Both the position numbers and the translations under genes were made by a program. The notes below the pieces were generated by a model. The model worked only from the letters and a program-made list of their open reading frames with translations, was not told the origin of the DNA and made no database searches. 64,000 bases of DNA from Przewalskia tangutica (Eukaryota > Streptophyta > Magnoliopsida > Solanales > Solanaceae). The stretch lies in the NCBI GenBank assembly GCA_029844215.1, contig CM056724.1, positions 86,695,093-86,759,092 of the forward strand. Direction: 5' to 3'. This document shows positions 46,376-57,592 of the stretch, in pieces; position 1 is the stretch's first letter; the number at the start of each line of letters is the position of its first letter.

Positions 46376-47321
46376 AAACATTCGTCCCGAATGTTCCTTC
46401 TAAGTCTCCAAACGTACATGCGCCGGTATAGTCTTCACTACTATACTTACGAAACCAACTATGCCCCATATTGCCATAATAAAATCATACGCGCGAAACC
46501 CAAATCCAAGCCAACGAGGAATCACCTCGAAGGTGTAAAACAACACCAACTCTCGCTCCTGGTCCAAAGGATACTCCTGTCGCACATTCACTTCACAAAA
46601 ATGATCACTTCTATCTCTCAGCACATGTTCACTTCTTTCCTTACTCGTCGTACTCTTCTCGAACACTCGAACTCTTTCTAGTACACGTACCATACTTCAG
46701 TCATCACTTCAGTATCCAAAATCTTTGGAGTCACTACCTCCAAACTTGGTCATCTTACTAGCCTCAAATTCCTTTAAGGCCATTCCCGGTCTTCATGGTC
46801 CGATCAGTCGAACATATCCACGAACTCATACGATGGTTACCTAAAACCTGGGCCTAGCACCCTCGTGACCCCATCACCTGGCGGGACCACCTCGAGCTGA
46901 CCCCACCTCATGCCGGGCTACGGGTTGACCCGCGAATGGTCCTCAACCCGACCCATAATCGCGCCAAACTCTTGTTCCTCGATACAGAACAATCTTACTA
47001 ATTCACGTCATGAAAGCTACCACTTCCATATCACACTACCCATGGACTTATCACACTAATTCACCCTATGCATATAATGCACTCCGACAAAGATCATTTG
47101 CAAAATCCTTTACTCAAGACGGCCTTACATCTAAGGTCTCAACGTGAAATATTCTAAGGTTCACACTTCCCATGTCCCCATACTTATCCTATCAACTAAC
47201 CATGTTCTCAGATCACAATTTTACACAATGCTATCCAAACATAACACTCAACATAAAATCATCATATCACGCATAAAAATCTCTAGAGGGTTAAGGATAT
47301 ACCTGTAACTACCGCTTTACT
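46376..47321 (-). other. Conserved non-coding tract of H
   Basis: Closely resembles 14884-15840 of A, with the same order of blocks: CATTCGTCCCGAATGTTCC, CGAACTCATACGATGG, GGGCCTAGCACCCTCGTGA. No coding signal. Confidence 0.62.
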
Positions 47322-48487
47322 TTAATCACAGTCCTGCCCTGCAGGGCGCATAGCTAGTGAAGGTGATGAACCAGCCACTGATCCTGAAGGATGAGTCGTA
47401 ACATCCGTGCTACCCCTGGTCGGACAGTTCCTCGCAAAATGGCCCTGACGGCCGCAAATATAACAGGCTCCCTTGGCAGCACGACACTCCCCAAAATAGG
47501 GTCTACCACATTGACCGCACCGAGGTCGGGGTGGCCTCATCCGCCGCACCCAACTCCCGAACCACTTGGAGCCCGACCGCTCCCGAATATCTCGAAGCCA
47601 CGAAGGCGTGGAGGACCACTCAGATCGGGCGGAGGCGCATAACTAATCTGGCTCTGAGGCGGTCCGCCTCGAAAGTCGCCAAAAGACCTCGCTGTTCGGC
47701 CTCTTCGCCGATCCGGCCATTCGCCGACCTCTCCGCTCCTCACACCCAAGTGCATAAGCCTGCATGCGGGCAATGTCCATGCCCGGCTGAAGAGCTACAC
47801 CCGAGCAAGCCTCTGCCAAGTAGTCATCGAGCCCCGTAACGTAGCGGTGCACTCTGTCCTCCATGTCGGATACTAACGCGGGGACGTACCGAGCTAGTGA
47901 GTCAAACTCCATATTGTACTCCCGAACCGTATGCCCTCTCTGTCTCAGCATCATAAATCTGTCGGTCCGTGCTCTCATCATCTGCGGAGGCAAGAAGTGA
48001 GTGAGGAATGCCTCTGAGAACTCGTCCCATACTGCTGGAAGTGCATGCTCTCCCCGGGACAGCTCCCACGAATCAAACCAGTCGACTGCAGTATCACGCA
48101 GCCGATGCGAACCTAAGACCACCGACTCGGTCTCCGAAGCCTTGATCACTCTCATGATCCGCTGTAACTGTCGGATGAACTCCTGCGGATCATCCTCAGG
48201 CCTCGACCCGTAGAACTCTGGCGGGATGCAACTCAGAAAATCCCGTAGCCTCAAACTATTCGATCTCGGGTGAACCACGGGTGCTACTGGAACTGCTGCG
48301 TCCAGCCTATCCTCATGTCTGGCCACAATCCTGGCCAATAACTGGGCCATCTCGCGTAACCCCATCTCCTGCTCCGGGTTGTGGGGTGGAGGCTCGTGTA
48401 CCTTGGTCTCGATAGCCGCTTTGCTCTACTCGCAGCTCCCTCTGCTGCCTTGCCCTTCTGGGCCCTGATTGCCTTGCGTGGAGGCAT
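47322..48487 (-). pseudogene. gag of element H (best preserved in the group)
   Basis: Minus strand, ATG at 48487 (MPPRKAIRAQKGKAA). After a frameshift near 48380 the capsid domain is open for 240 aa (47643-48365): EMAQLLARIVARHEDRLDAA, DFLSCIPPEFYG, PEDDPQEFIRQLQRI, DWFDSWEL, HALPAVWDEFSEAFL, EYNMEFDSLARYVP. This is the retrotransposon gag (UBN2/retrotrans_gag-like) fold. Another frameshift leads to the zinc knuckles CGQCGRPYFGEC and CYICGRQGHFARNC and the end SLAMRPAGQDCD, followed by a stop. About 390 codons in total. Gag would bind and package the element RNA through the knuckles. With only two shifts, each possibly a consensus error, this copy might once have been intact until recently. 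Confidence 0.9.
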
Positions 48488-48604
48488 AACTGGTAAAAAT
48501 GAAATACGTCAGAGGGGTCCAACTTATAACACAGCTCTAAGGCATGATCTTAGAGTGAGAAGAATGGAAACCAATCCTAAATGTCCTGCAGCCTCCTGAT
48601 TATA

Positions 48605-48624
48605 GATGTGGTGCACAACACACC
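48605..48624 (-). other. Putative RNA dimerisation stem-loop of H
   Basis: Minus strand GGTGTG-TTGTGCAC-CACATC, identical to A. The loop palindrome GTGCAC is at 48611-48616. Confidence 0.6.
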
Positions 48625-48675
48625 GATAATCAAGACTACTAGACACGGTCTGTAGACACTTTCCGAGGACTAACT

Positions 48676-48687
48676 GCTCTGATACCA
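48676..48687 (-). other. Primer-binding site of H
   Basis: GCTCTGATACCA on the plus strand, four bases from the 5' LTR. Confidence 0.92.
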
Positions 48688-49279
48688 CTTTTGTCACGAC
48701 CCGACCTCGGGCCCGCGACTGGTGCCTTACCCCGGGCACCCTAGTGATACTACATCAGAGAAAATCAGCGGAAATAAAAAGTTAAACAAGAAACAAGATA
48801 CAACATAAGAAAACAGGCTAACCAAAACGGTCACCTTCATGTATATACATACAACCGACGATTACAAACCACGCGCAGCGATTACTACGGACCTCTAAGA
48901 TTTTTACAACAACTATGACAGGGCGGGGCCCGCCATACCGGAATGTACAAAAACTTACAAACTCGGGAAACATACAAAAGATAAGCCTCGGAGAAACGGA
49001 GCTTCCAATCTGTTGGCGTGATCCTAAGAACGAGGATCAACAACCGATGTACCTCTACCTGCGGCATGAACGCAGCCCCCCGAATGAGGTCAATACAACA
49101 GGTACCAAGTATGTGAAACTGAAAATACTGTAAACGAAATCATAACAGTCTAAATAAAATAGGAGATGTATGATAACCAAACTCTGATTCCTGACATAAA
49201 AGCGATCATGTCAGCGAGGACTCACGCCTCAAAGTCATCACTCAAATATAACGAGGTCCCACGCCCACAATATCAATCA

Positions 49280-49835
49280 TGCCCGCATCATGGCCACATG
49301 CCGGAATTCTCCATCGGTGTAGACATGTCGGGATGCAAATAACGATATCTGGGTAATCAACCTGCCAGCGTGCCACATGCCCGGAATTCTTCATCGGTGC
49401 AGACATGTTCATGTAACAACAATAACAATATATCGGGTAATCAACCCTGCCGCATGGCCACATGGCCCCGGAATTCTTCATCGGTGCAGACATGTCCATG
49501 TAACAACAATAACAATATACCGGTTGATTAACCCGCCGTGGCGCATGCCCCGTAATTCTTCATCGGTGCGACATGTCCATGTAACAACAATAACAATATC
49601 CGGGTGATTAACCGCGCGTAACGCATGCCGGAATTCTTCATCGGTGCAGACATGTCCATGTAACAACAATAACAATATCGGGTGATTAACGTCGCGTAAC
49701 GCATGCCCGGAATTCTTCATCGGTGCGACATGTCCATGTAACAACAATAACAATATCTGGGTGATTAACCCGCGCATGCCGGAATTCTTCATCGGTGCAA
49801 ACATGTCCATGTATAACACAATAACAATATACCGG
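49280..49835 (-). repeat. About 80-bp minisatellite in H 5' LTR, about 7 units
   Basis: Same unit as 43380-44040 but with frequent losses in the CCCCCGG, GCAGAC and CCGGG parts. Confidence 0.88.
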
Positions 49836-51491
49836 CCCTCCATCGAGAGCGGTAGCATAGGAATACAACTTTTACACAACAAGGCTATCACAAGCAAGCA
49901 CAAGCAAATTACCATACTTCAATTCTCTTACAAATATCCATTCTTTCACAAGAAGTCACCTGATACCAACACTCGTAGTATCCAAAACAGAGTAACTATT
50001 ATTATAAGTAAACCAAAATAATTTCCCTTTTTAAAGACAAGTAACAACATTCTTTTTCCAAAAGTTCAAGTTTGCCTAATTTCAAATACTCAAGTCTCTT
50101 ATTTTCGAAAGGTTTCGTAGTTCATAGTCTTAATCACTTAATAACATAATTCTCTTTTAAAACAATTTGAGTAACATATGTCTTATATGTGAGTAGGTTA
50201 TTCTTGTTTATATCAATCTTAGTAAAGCAGCCATGATCTAGAAAATGTAATACCATTTTGTCTTATCTTAGCTTCTATGCAGATGGAGGTTTCTACTGGT
50301 TTTAATAATAATTACTTAGTCAATACATTTTCCTTTATTAACGCTGCAGTGGTTTGTTCGATACTTGTTCTCATTTCCGAAATCAATATAACATTATTCC
50401 TTTTAAAACCCAATTGCCCATTTCTCATTAAAGCGGTTTCACAACTTTTTAGCACAACCCAAGTCCTTATTATTTCACATCAAGTCTTTTATCTTTTAAA
50501 AACCACAAACCATTTATTTGCCCACATAAAGTTGTTATAACAAACTTCCCATAAAGCCGTTATAACACTTTATGTTTTAAATCAACCAAATTCATTTAAC
50601 ACATGTACGTCTACCGTACTACATAGTTCACAACATATCATGCTAGAAAAGATAGGAAGAGGTTCACATACCTCACGACGATTATCGACAATTAGCAAAA
50701 TGCTCCAAGTACTACAACCTTGCTAGCCTTTTCCACCCTTCAAGTAGAATACGCTACTCGTAGTACTTCCACCTATAATGGCCATAAAACGCCTATTAAC
50801 TTCTAGTTCTCTTGGTAGATTCGGCAGCACCTCCCCCCCCCCCCCCCGTAATCACATAAATCTCCTCCCCTATCAAGGCCCGCTACCAGGCCAACAACTC
50901 CCAGGGGATTACACGTCTAACCGGACGTGTTAAAATCTACTTCACAGGAATACTACAAGTCTACTGTAAATACAGTCCTATATAATTACAGTTCAATTTT
51001 CTTCTTTAATATTCATTCTACATATAGTATACTCAACTATACATTACTACAACATGTAATATCCAATTACAATAGGGGGATAAAGATCATTACCTCGATA
51101 AGCCCAAAATTGTCCAAGATTATATGTCGATCCTGAGCAATGTTTTAGCTCCAAATCCTTACGCTCCAACCCGCTCCAAGCAACCCTTAGAAGTTTCTAA
51201 ACAACTTCTCTTAACACTTCAACTCTAAAAAGTGAAGAACACTTAGGCTCTAAGTGTGGCAATCTCTCGGCCAAGGGGGTACTTTAGGGGCTAGGGTGTG
51301 AAATATTTTCTAACTTTTGGTTAATAATCTTCCTAATACACTAAGGAAGAACACTTAAGAGTCTAAGAATTTTTGTACAAAGTTTGGTTAAGGGAGAGGG
51401 GTGTTGGACGAGAACAACAAGGAGGAGGGGGAGTATTTCAAGTCTTGAAACTCTCAAGTGTGGGATGAAGAAGTCTTGCTATCAAGGGGGG

Positions 51492-51499
51492 TATTTATA
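51492..51499 (-). promoter_or_regulatory. TATA box in H 5' LTR
   Basis: TATAAATACCCCCC on the minus strand, core promoter candidate of H. A GTGGGCCCCAC site at 51892-51902 lies about 400 bases upstream. Confidence 0.74.
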
Positions 51500-52146
51500 G
51501 GACACTCAAGGGCCAAGATTAAAACATGTGTAAGGTGTAGATTTGGTTGCTTGTGCAAGTGAAGTCTTCCACCAAGTGTCCACCACAACTTTGGGACATA
51601 TGTCCACCACAACATTGGGACATATGTCCCCCACAACAATGAGCCATGTGGCTAGCCACTTGCTCCTTCAAAAACCGTCCAAGCCTCCCCCACATGCCCA
51701 CAAAAAACGTTTTTACCTACTCCCACTATCCCAAAAATTATCTTCCAAGACTTTGACTAATTGACTTGTCCACTAGCCCACAATTTCGCCCAAACATGCC
51801 ACCTAAGGGTGACACATGTCGCCCTCCTATTGGTCCAAAATATTTCATCTCTCGGAAAAATCCGTAATTCCAAAAAAAAACCGAAAACAAAGTGGGCCCC
51901 ACAAACCGTAAATTCCTCCCGTGGGCCCTACGTGACCAATTCCGGAAATATAATTCCATAATTCTCAATTATTCCAAAAAGTCCGAACATCAAATCTGGG
52001 AATCCAATTCCCATTAACGAACCTTTCCTCACAAAACCCGGAAACTTTTCCGTCGAAAAATCACACCTTTCTTTCTTTCCAATATTACTGTCGTATTCTC
52101 GTACGTATGTCCTCACATACATACCCTGGAACTACGGGGTGTAACA

Positions 52147-52344
52147 CCCTGTCCCGTCGTAGTTGTTATAAAAACTCTTAGAGGTCTGTAGTACTGTTGT
52201 GAGTTGGGCTTGTAAAGGATAACTGTTCGGGTTTTATGTATATATACAGAAAGGTGACCGTTTTGGTTAGCCTGTTTCTTATTTTATATCACTAGGGTTC
52301 CCGGGGTAAGGCACAAGTCGCGGGCCCAAGGTCAGGTCGTGACA
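52147..52344 (+). repeat. 5' LTR of G, last part
   Basis: Resumes with CCCTGTCCCGTCGTAG, the sequence that follows the GGTACGGCGGGG-type motif in D, and ends AGGTCGTGACA before the primer site. Confidence 0.85.
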
Positions 52345-52348
52345 AAAG

Positions 52349-52360
52349 TGGTATCAGAGC
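52349..52360 (+). other. Primer-binding site of G
   Basis: TGGTATCAGAGC, four bases after the LTR end. Confidence 0.92.
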
Positions 52361-52413
52361 AGTTAGTCCTCGGAAAGTGTCTACAGACCGTATCTAGTAG
52401 AGTCTTGATTATC

Positions 52414-52433
52414 TGCGTGTTGTGCACCACACC
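52414..52433 (+). other. Putative RNA dimerisation stem-loop of G
   Basis: TGCGTG-TTGTGCAC-CACACC: the palindrome loop GTGCAC (52422-52427) is kept, and the stem is shortened by a mismatch. Confidence 0.55.
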
Positions 52434-52552
52434 TATAATCAGGAGGATGCAGGTTATTTAGGATTGGTTTCCATTCTTCTCACTCTGAGATCGTGCCTTA
52501 GAGCTGTGTTATAAGTTGGACTCCCTCTGACGTATTCTTATGTGTGCCAGTT

Positions 52553-53827
52553 ATGCCTCTACGCAAGGCAACCAGGGCCCAGAAGGGCAAGGCAGCAGAG
52601 AGAGCTACGAGTAGAACACAGAGGTTCTGAGGCCTGCAGGCCCGATCTTTACGAGGTGGTGCTACAGACGGCGAATTCTACGACGACGCCAGCCCAAGGA
52701 GAGTTTAGAGCGGCGGTATTCATCGAGGCCACGCACACGAGACTTCAGTCCCACGACCAGGAGCCGATGATAGGGATTACAAGGAGATGGCCCAGTTATT
52801 AGCCAGGATCGTGGCAAGGCATGAGGATAGACAGGAGGCAGCGGTTCCGGTTGTACCCATAGTTCACCCTAGATCTGATAGTTTGAAACATCGGGACTTT
52901 TTGAGTTGCAGTCCACCAGAGTTCTACGGGTCGAGGACTGAGGATGATCCTCAGGAGTTTATCCGACAGTTGCAGCGGATCATGAGAGTGATCAAGGCCT
53001 CGGAGACAGAGTCGGTGGCATTGGGTTCACATCGGATGCGTGATACTGCAGTGGACTGGTTTGATTCATGGGAACTATCCCGGGGGGAGCATGCGCTTCC
53101 AGCTGTTTGGGACGAGTTCTCAGAGGCGTTTCTTAGCCATTTCTTTCCTCCGCAGATGAGGAGGGCTCGGGCCGATAGATTTTTTATGTTGAGGCAGAAC
53201 GGGCGGACGGTTCGGGAGTACAATGTAGAGTTTGACTCATTGGCTCGGTACGTCCCCGCTTTAGTGGCAGACATGGAGGACACAGTGCACCGCTATATCA
53301 CAGGGCTCGATGATTACTTAGCAGAGGGTTGCACGGGAGTAGCTCTTCAGCCGGCCATGGACATTGCCCATATACAGGCTTATGCATAGGGGACTGAGGA
53401 ACGTAGAGGCCGACGTAGGGACCAGGATCAGCATAAAAGGGCCAAGACAGCAGGGTCCTTTGGTAATTTTCGAGGCGGACCGCCTCAGCAGCAGTCTAGT
53501 TATGCACCTCCGCTTGATTCAGTGGTCCTCCGCGCCTTCGGGACGTGAGTATTCAGGAGCAGTCGTGGCTCCAAGGTTTCGTGTTTTGGGGAGTAGAGTC
53601 TTTGGCCGGATAAGGCCACCCTTACCTCAGTGTGGTCTTTGTGGTAAAATCCATAAGGGGGTGTGTCGTGCTAGTTTGGGAGATTGCTATACTTGCAGCC
53701 GACAGGGCCATTCTGCGAAGGATTGTCCGACCAGAGGTAGAGCATATGTTAAGACTCATCCTTCAGGATCGGTGGCGGGTCATCGCCTTCTATATCTATG
53801 CGGCCAACAAGGCAGGATTATGTTTAA
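52553..53827 (+). pseudogene. gag of element G
   Basis: ATG at 52553 (MPLRKATRAQKGKAA). In the same frame, stops at 52628 and near 52706 precede a clean capsid stretch at 52787-53389 (200 aa) with EMAQLLARIVARHEDRQEAA, PPEFYGSRTEDDPQEFI, DWFDSWEL and FDSLARYVPAL. A TAG at 53387 separates it from the following GTEERRGRRRDQ, and a frameshift leads to zinc knuckles CGLCGKIHKGVC and CYTCSRQGHSAKDC. The probable end is RQDYV and the TAA at 53825, matching the gag ends of A and H. Particle formation and RNA packaging are the expected role; this copy is broken. Confidence 0.88.
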
Positions 53828-54805
53828 AGCGACAAAGGGAAAGTGAAGCAGTAGTTACAGGTATATCTCTAACCCTTTTAGAGACTTGTATGTGTTGTTA
53901 CAGATTGTATGTTAAATGTTATGTTCGGATAGCATTGTGTAATTTGTGATTTAGAAAACCTAGTTAGTAGAAAAGGTAAGTTTGGGGACATAGAAATTGT
54001 GAGCCTTAGAATTTTGACAACCGTAGAGACCTTAGATACAAGGCCGTCTTGAGTGAAAGATTTACGGTTGATCTTGGTTGATGTACCTTGTAGGCGTGGA
54101 ATTTATTTGTGTGATAATCCCAGGGGTTGTGTGGAATAAAAGTGGGTAGTTGAGCTAAGAAGACCACTAGGCTTTCATGACTTAAATAGTGAGATTGTTC
54201 CGGACCGGGAACAAGAGTTTAGTACGAAATGGGTCGGGTTGAGGCAAGATAGCGGGTCAACCCGCAGCTCGGAATGAGGTGGGGTAAATTTGAGGTCGTC
54301 CCGCTAGGTGATAGGGTCACGAGGGTGCTAGGCCCAAGTCTAGGTAACTATTGTACGAGTTCGTGGATGCGTTCGACCAGAATTGGATCGTGAAGACCGG
54401 GAATGGCCTTAAAGGAAATTGAGGCTAGTAAGATGACCAAGTTGGGAGGTAGTAACTCCAAGGTTTTGAAAACTGAAGCGATGACGGAAATGTGGTACAT
54501 GTACTATAAGGAGTTTGGGTATTCGAGAAGGGTACGACGAGTAAGGGAAGAAGCGAACATGTGTTAAGAGAATGGAAGTGATCATTTCTTTTGTGAAGTG
54601 AAGGTGCGAAGGGAGTATCCTTTAGACCATGGGTGGGAGCTTTTGTGATGTTAGAGGTGATTCCTCGTTGGCTCGGATTTGAGTTTGGCGCATGTGTTAT
54701 ATTATGGCCATGTGTGGCATAATTGGTTTTGTAAGTATAGTAGTGAGGACTATACCGACGCATGTGTGTTTGGAGACTTCGAAGAAACTTTCGGGATGAA
54801 TATTT
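53828..54805 (+). other. Conserved non-coding tract of G
   Basis: No coding signal. It corresponds block by block to the tracts of A, H and D (for example TACGAGTTCGTGGATGCGTT near 54354, and TAGGTGATAGGGTCACGAGG). Confidence 0.62.
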
Positions 54806-54820
54806 CTAAGGGGGGAAGAA
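54806..54820 (+). other. Polypurine tract of G
   Basis: CTAAGGGGGGAAGAA abutting the 3' LTR. Confidence 0.9.
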
Positions 54821-55036
54821 TGTTACACCCCGTAGTTCCAGGGTATGGATGTGAGGACGTATGTACGAGAATACGACATAAAGATTGGAAAGGAAGAAAG
54901 ATTTGATTTTCCGACGGAAAATTTTCTGGATTTTGTGAAAGAAAAAGGTTCGTTAATGGGAATTGGATTCCCAGATTTGGTATTCGGACTTCTGGGAATA
55001 TAATAGAATTATGGAATTTTATTTCCAAATTTTGGT

Positions 55037-55080
55037 CACGTGGGGCCCACGGGAGAAATTTACGGTTTTGTGGGGCCCAC
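55037..55080 (+). promoter_or_regulatory. G-box and TCP-type palindromes, G 3' LTR
   Basis: CACGTG 55037-55042, GTGGGGCCCAC 55040-55050 and 55070-55080, as in the 5' LTR. Confidence 0.6.
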
Positions 55081-55328
55081 TTTGTTTTCGAGATTATGGA
55101 TATTTTTGAGAGATGAAATATTTTGGACGAGTAGGGGGGCGACACGTGTCACCCCCATGTGGCCATGTTGGCCGTTTTCTCATGGACAAGTGGCCTTGGC
55201 CGAAATGCTTAGCCAAGTGGCAAGCCACTTGTCCCAAGATTGGTGTAGACATATGGATGGTGGGATCCACACACACTTGTCCCCCAATCTCACCACACAC
55301 TTTCCTTGATCCTAGCCCTTGATTTCTC

Positions 55329-55336
55329 TATAAATA
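55329..55336 (+). promoter_or_regulatory. TATA box in G 3' LTR
   Basis: TATAAATACCCCCC. Confidence 0.72.
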
Positions 55337-56869
55337 CCCCCCTTGAATGCAAGACTTATTCATCCCACACTTGAAATAATTTCCAAGACAATTCTCTCTC
55401 CCTCTCCTTGTTGTGCTCTCGGCAATAGCCTCCCCCTTGACCAAAACGTTGTCCAAAAATCCTTAAACTTTTTAGTATTCTTCCTTAAGGTTTTAGGAAG
55501 ATTGTGAACCAAGTGTTAGAAAAGATTTCACACCCCTAGCCTTTGAAACTCACATTGGCCGAAACTTGCCCATTTTAAGCCTAAGGTGTTCTTCACTTTT
55601 TGGAGTTGGATCTTGGCGAGGAGTTGGTTAGGAGCTTCTAAGGTTTTCTTGGAGTGGGTTGGAACGTAAGGAATTGGAGTTAAACGTTGCTAAGGATCGA
55701 CTTATAATCTTGGATAATTTTTGGGATTATCGAGGTAATGATCTTGTCCTTCTATTGTAATTGGATATTACATGTTGTAGTAGTTTATAGTTGAGTATAT
55801 AGTAGGTGGAAAAAAGATTGAAAATAATTGGACTGTTTAGTATATTGTGGGGCAGAATTTTACACGTTCAGTTAAACGTGTAATCCCCTTTGACTGTTGT
55901 ATTGTTACGCCTTAAATGTGGCATGTTGGCTATTGATACCAGACCTTGTAAAAGGTGGAGAGAGGTAGATACAGGGGAAGTGCTGTCGAATTTTTCCGTA
56001 GAATAAGGAACCTTATACTTAGAATTATTCTATGAAGAAGTCTAGAAGTTGATAGATGTATTGTGATTGTTATAGGTGGATATTCTACGCGCGGCATACT
56101 CGACTTGGCTTGTGGATTAAGCCGAAGAGGTATGTGATTCTTCCTATCCTATTGAGCATGATTATTTGTGAAATATTTAGTGCGGTAGACGCACGTGTGT
56201 TAAAGAAGTTTGATTTCCTTTTTGTGTCCTTGACTTGATTCTAAAGTTAAGTGACTTGATATGAAATGTTAAGAACTTGAATTGTGTTAAAAAAAAGTTG
56301 TGAAACCTCATTCGTGAGTAATGGGTACTTGGTCTTTAAAAGAATAAAGTTATCTTGATTTCGGAAATGAGAGTAGTAGTCCTTGGTTGGTTTAAAATAT
56401 AAAGTGTTATAATAGCTTTATGGGAAGTTAGTTATAACGACTTTATGAAAACAAAAGAATGGTTTTATTATTGGATTGAAAATGGTAACTTGACTTTAAA
56501 AGGAGAAGTGATTTGGTTTAAAAAAGAAGGTATGGAAATTGTTTTGGTTTACTTAAAATAATAGTTACTCTATTTTGGATACTACGAGTGTTAGTATCAT
56601 GTGACTTTTGTGAATGAAATAGATCTTTTTAAAGAGTTAAAGTATGTAGTACTTTGGGGTTAAAACCCGGATTTTTGGCTTAAAATGAAAGTACCTTGAG
56701 TGTGAGTAACTTGCCTATATTTTCTTGTGATAGCCTTGTTGTGCAAGTGTTGTATCCTTATGTTACCGCGTCTCTCGATGGATGGTCCACGGGTATGCGG
56801 CCATGATGAGGGTTCGTTTCCCTGTTGATAGTATTATTCCATGGACTAGCTCTCCATGAGGTTTACTGA

Positions 56870-57180
56870 TGCGGCTGGTATCTGGTAGTTGGTTTTCGTA
56901 CTTGCCCCCGTCATTGGCGTGACGCATGAGGTATCTGGTAGTTAGCCTTCGTACTTGCCCCGGTCAGTTTTGTAGCGAAGTCTCGTGATGCAGGTGGTAT
57001 CTGGTAGTTAGTCTTCGTACTTTCCCCCGTCAGCGACGTGACACAGGTGGTATCTGGTAGTCGGCCTTCGTACTTGCCCCGTGTCAGCTTCGTGAGTTAG
57101 TTTTATAGCAGTGTTGTGGTGAAGTCTCGTGATGCTGGTGGTATCTGGTAGTTAGCCTTCGTACTTGTCTCCGTCAGCGA
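56870..57180 (+). repeat. Minisatellite in G 3' LTR
   Basis: About five units of the GGTATCTGGTAGTTAGCCTT array, truncated by the insertion of I at 57191. Confidence 0.85.
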
Positions 57181-57584
57181 CGTGACATAGTGTTATACCC
57201 CGTATTTCCAGAGTATGTACGTAAGGACGTACGTAGAAAATTTGAACTTGAGAATTAGGCTTGGCCGAAATTTATTTGTTCACAACACCCGATTAGAGTC
57301 GTTTTTCGACGAAACGCTTTCCACGACTTTCGTAGGGAATTTCCGGCTATGTCATTTTTAATTTTTGCGGATTTTTCCGAGGCGAAACATTTTGGACCAA
57401 CAAGAGGGCGCCACTTGGCACCCTCTCATCAGTGTGGTAGAGTGGACGAAATGGTGACTATTTTGTCAAGTAGTTGGTAGGATATTTTGTGTGTAGTTGG
57501 TTAAGGTGCACTTGGCAAGATCTTGGCCCTACACTTGCCTTGCACTTGGCAAGATCTTGGCCATTGGTTGGCCTTTGCTAGACC

Positions 57585-57592
57585 TATAAATA
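57585..57592 (+). promoter_or_regulatory. TATA box in I 5' LTR
   Basis: CCTATAAATACCCC. Just upstream, CACTTGGCAAGATCTTGGCC is present twice (57508 and 57543 onward). Confidence 0.72.

Larger units (their letters stand above)
42766..52146 (-). mobile_element. Element H: complete gag-only long-LTR retrotransposon
   Basis: Reverse-oriented LTRs of about 3.5 kb (TGTCA[T/C]GACCCGA ... GGGGTGTAACA) flank a 2.33 kb interior with PPT, non-coding tract, gag, stem-loop and primer site. It lies in the 5' LTR of G, whose sequence resumes at 52147. The expected target duplication is imperfect: CCTCG before and CCCTG after, so either mutation or sequence error has affected it. LTR promoter regions of G and H are clearly related. 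Confidence 0.9.
48692..52146 (-). repeat. 5' LTR of element H
   Basis: Partner of 42766-46360. It shows many 1-4 base losses in the parts nearest 48860-49840, an array with fewer clean units, and a 15-base C-run at 50833-50847 in place of the four Cs in the other copy. The promoter half (50900-52146) is almost identical to its partner. Confidence 0.9.
40279..57190 (+). mobile_element. Element G: gag-only long-LTR retrotransposon, twice interrupted
   Basis: 5' LTR 40279-42765 plus 52147-52344 (split by H), primer site, leader, gag, non-coding tract, PPT, and a 3' LTR 54821-57190 that is cut by element I. The interior is about 2.5 kb with gag as the only gene. It inserted into the LTR of F. 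The candidate TSD GATAC (40274-40278) cannot be checked, because the right end lies beyond I and the window. Confidence 0.88.
54821..57190 (+). repeat. 3' LTR of G (cut by I)
   Basis: TGTTACACCCCGTAG start. It follows the 5' LTR closely but contains about 500 bases (roughly 55970-56480) that the 5' copy lacks. The 5' copy jumps there from one GGTAGATACA context to ATGGTAACTTGAC, with a short duplicated phrase. It ends inside the minisatellite, where I inserted. Confidence 0.86.

Noticed and set aside
42761..52151. Perfect target duplication for element H
   Set aside because: CCTCG and CCCTG do not match exactly; insertion is instead supported by the continuity of the G LTR on both sides.
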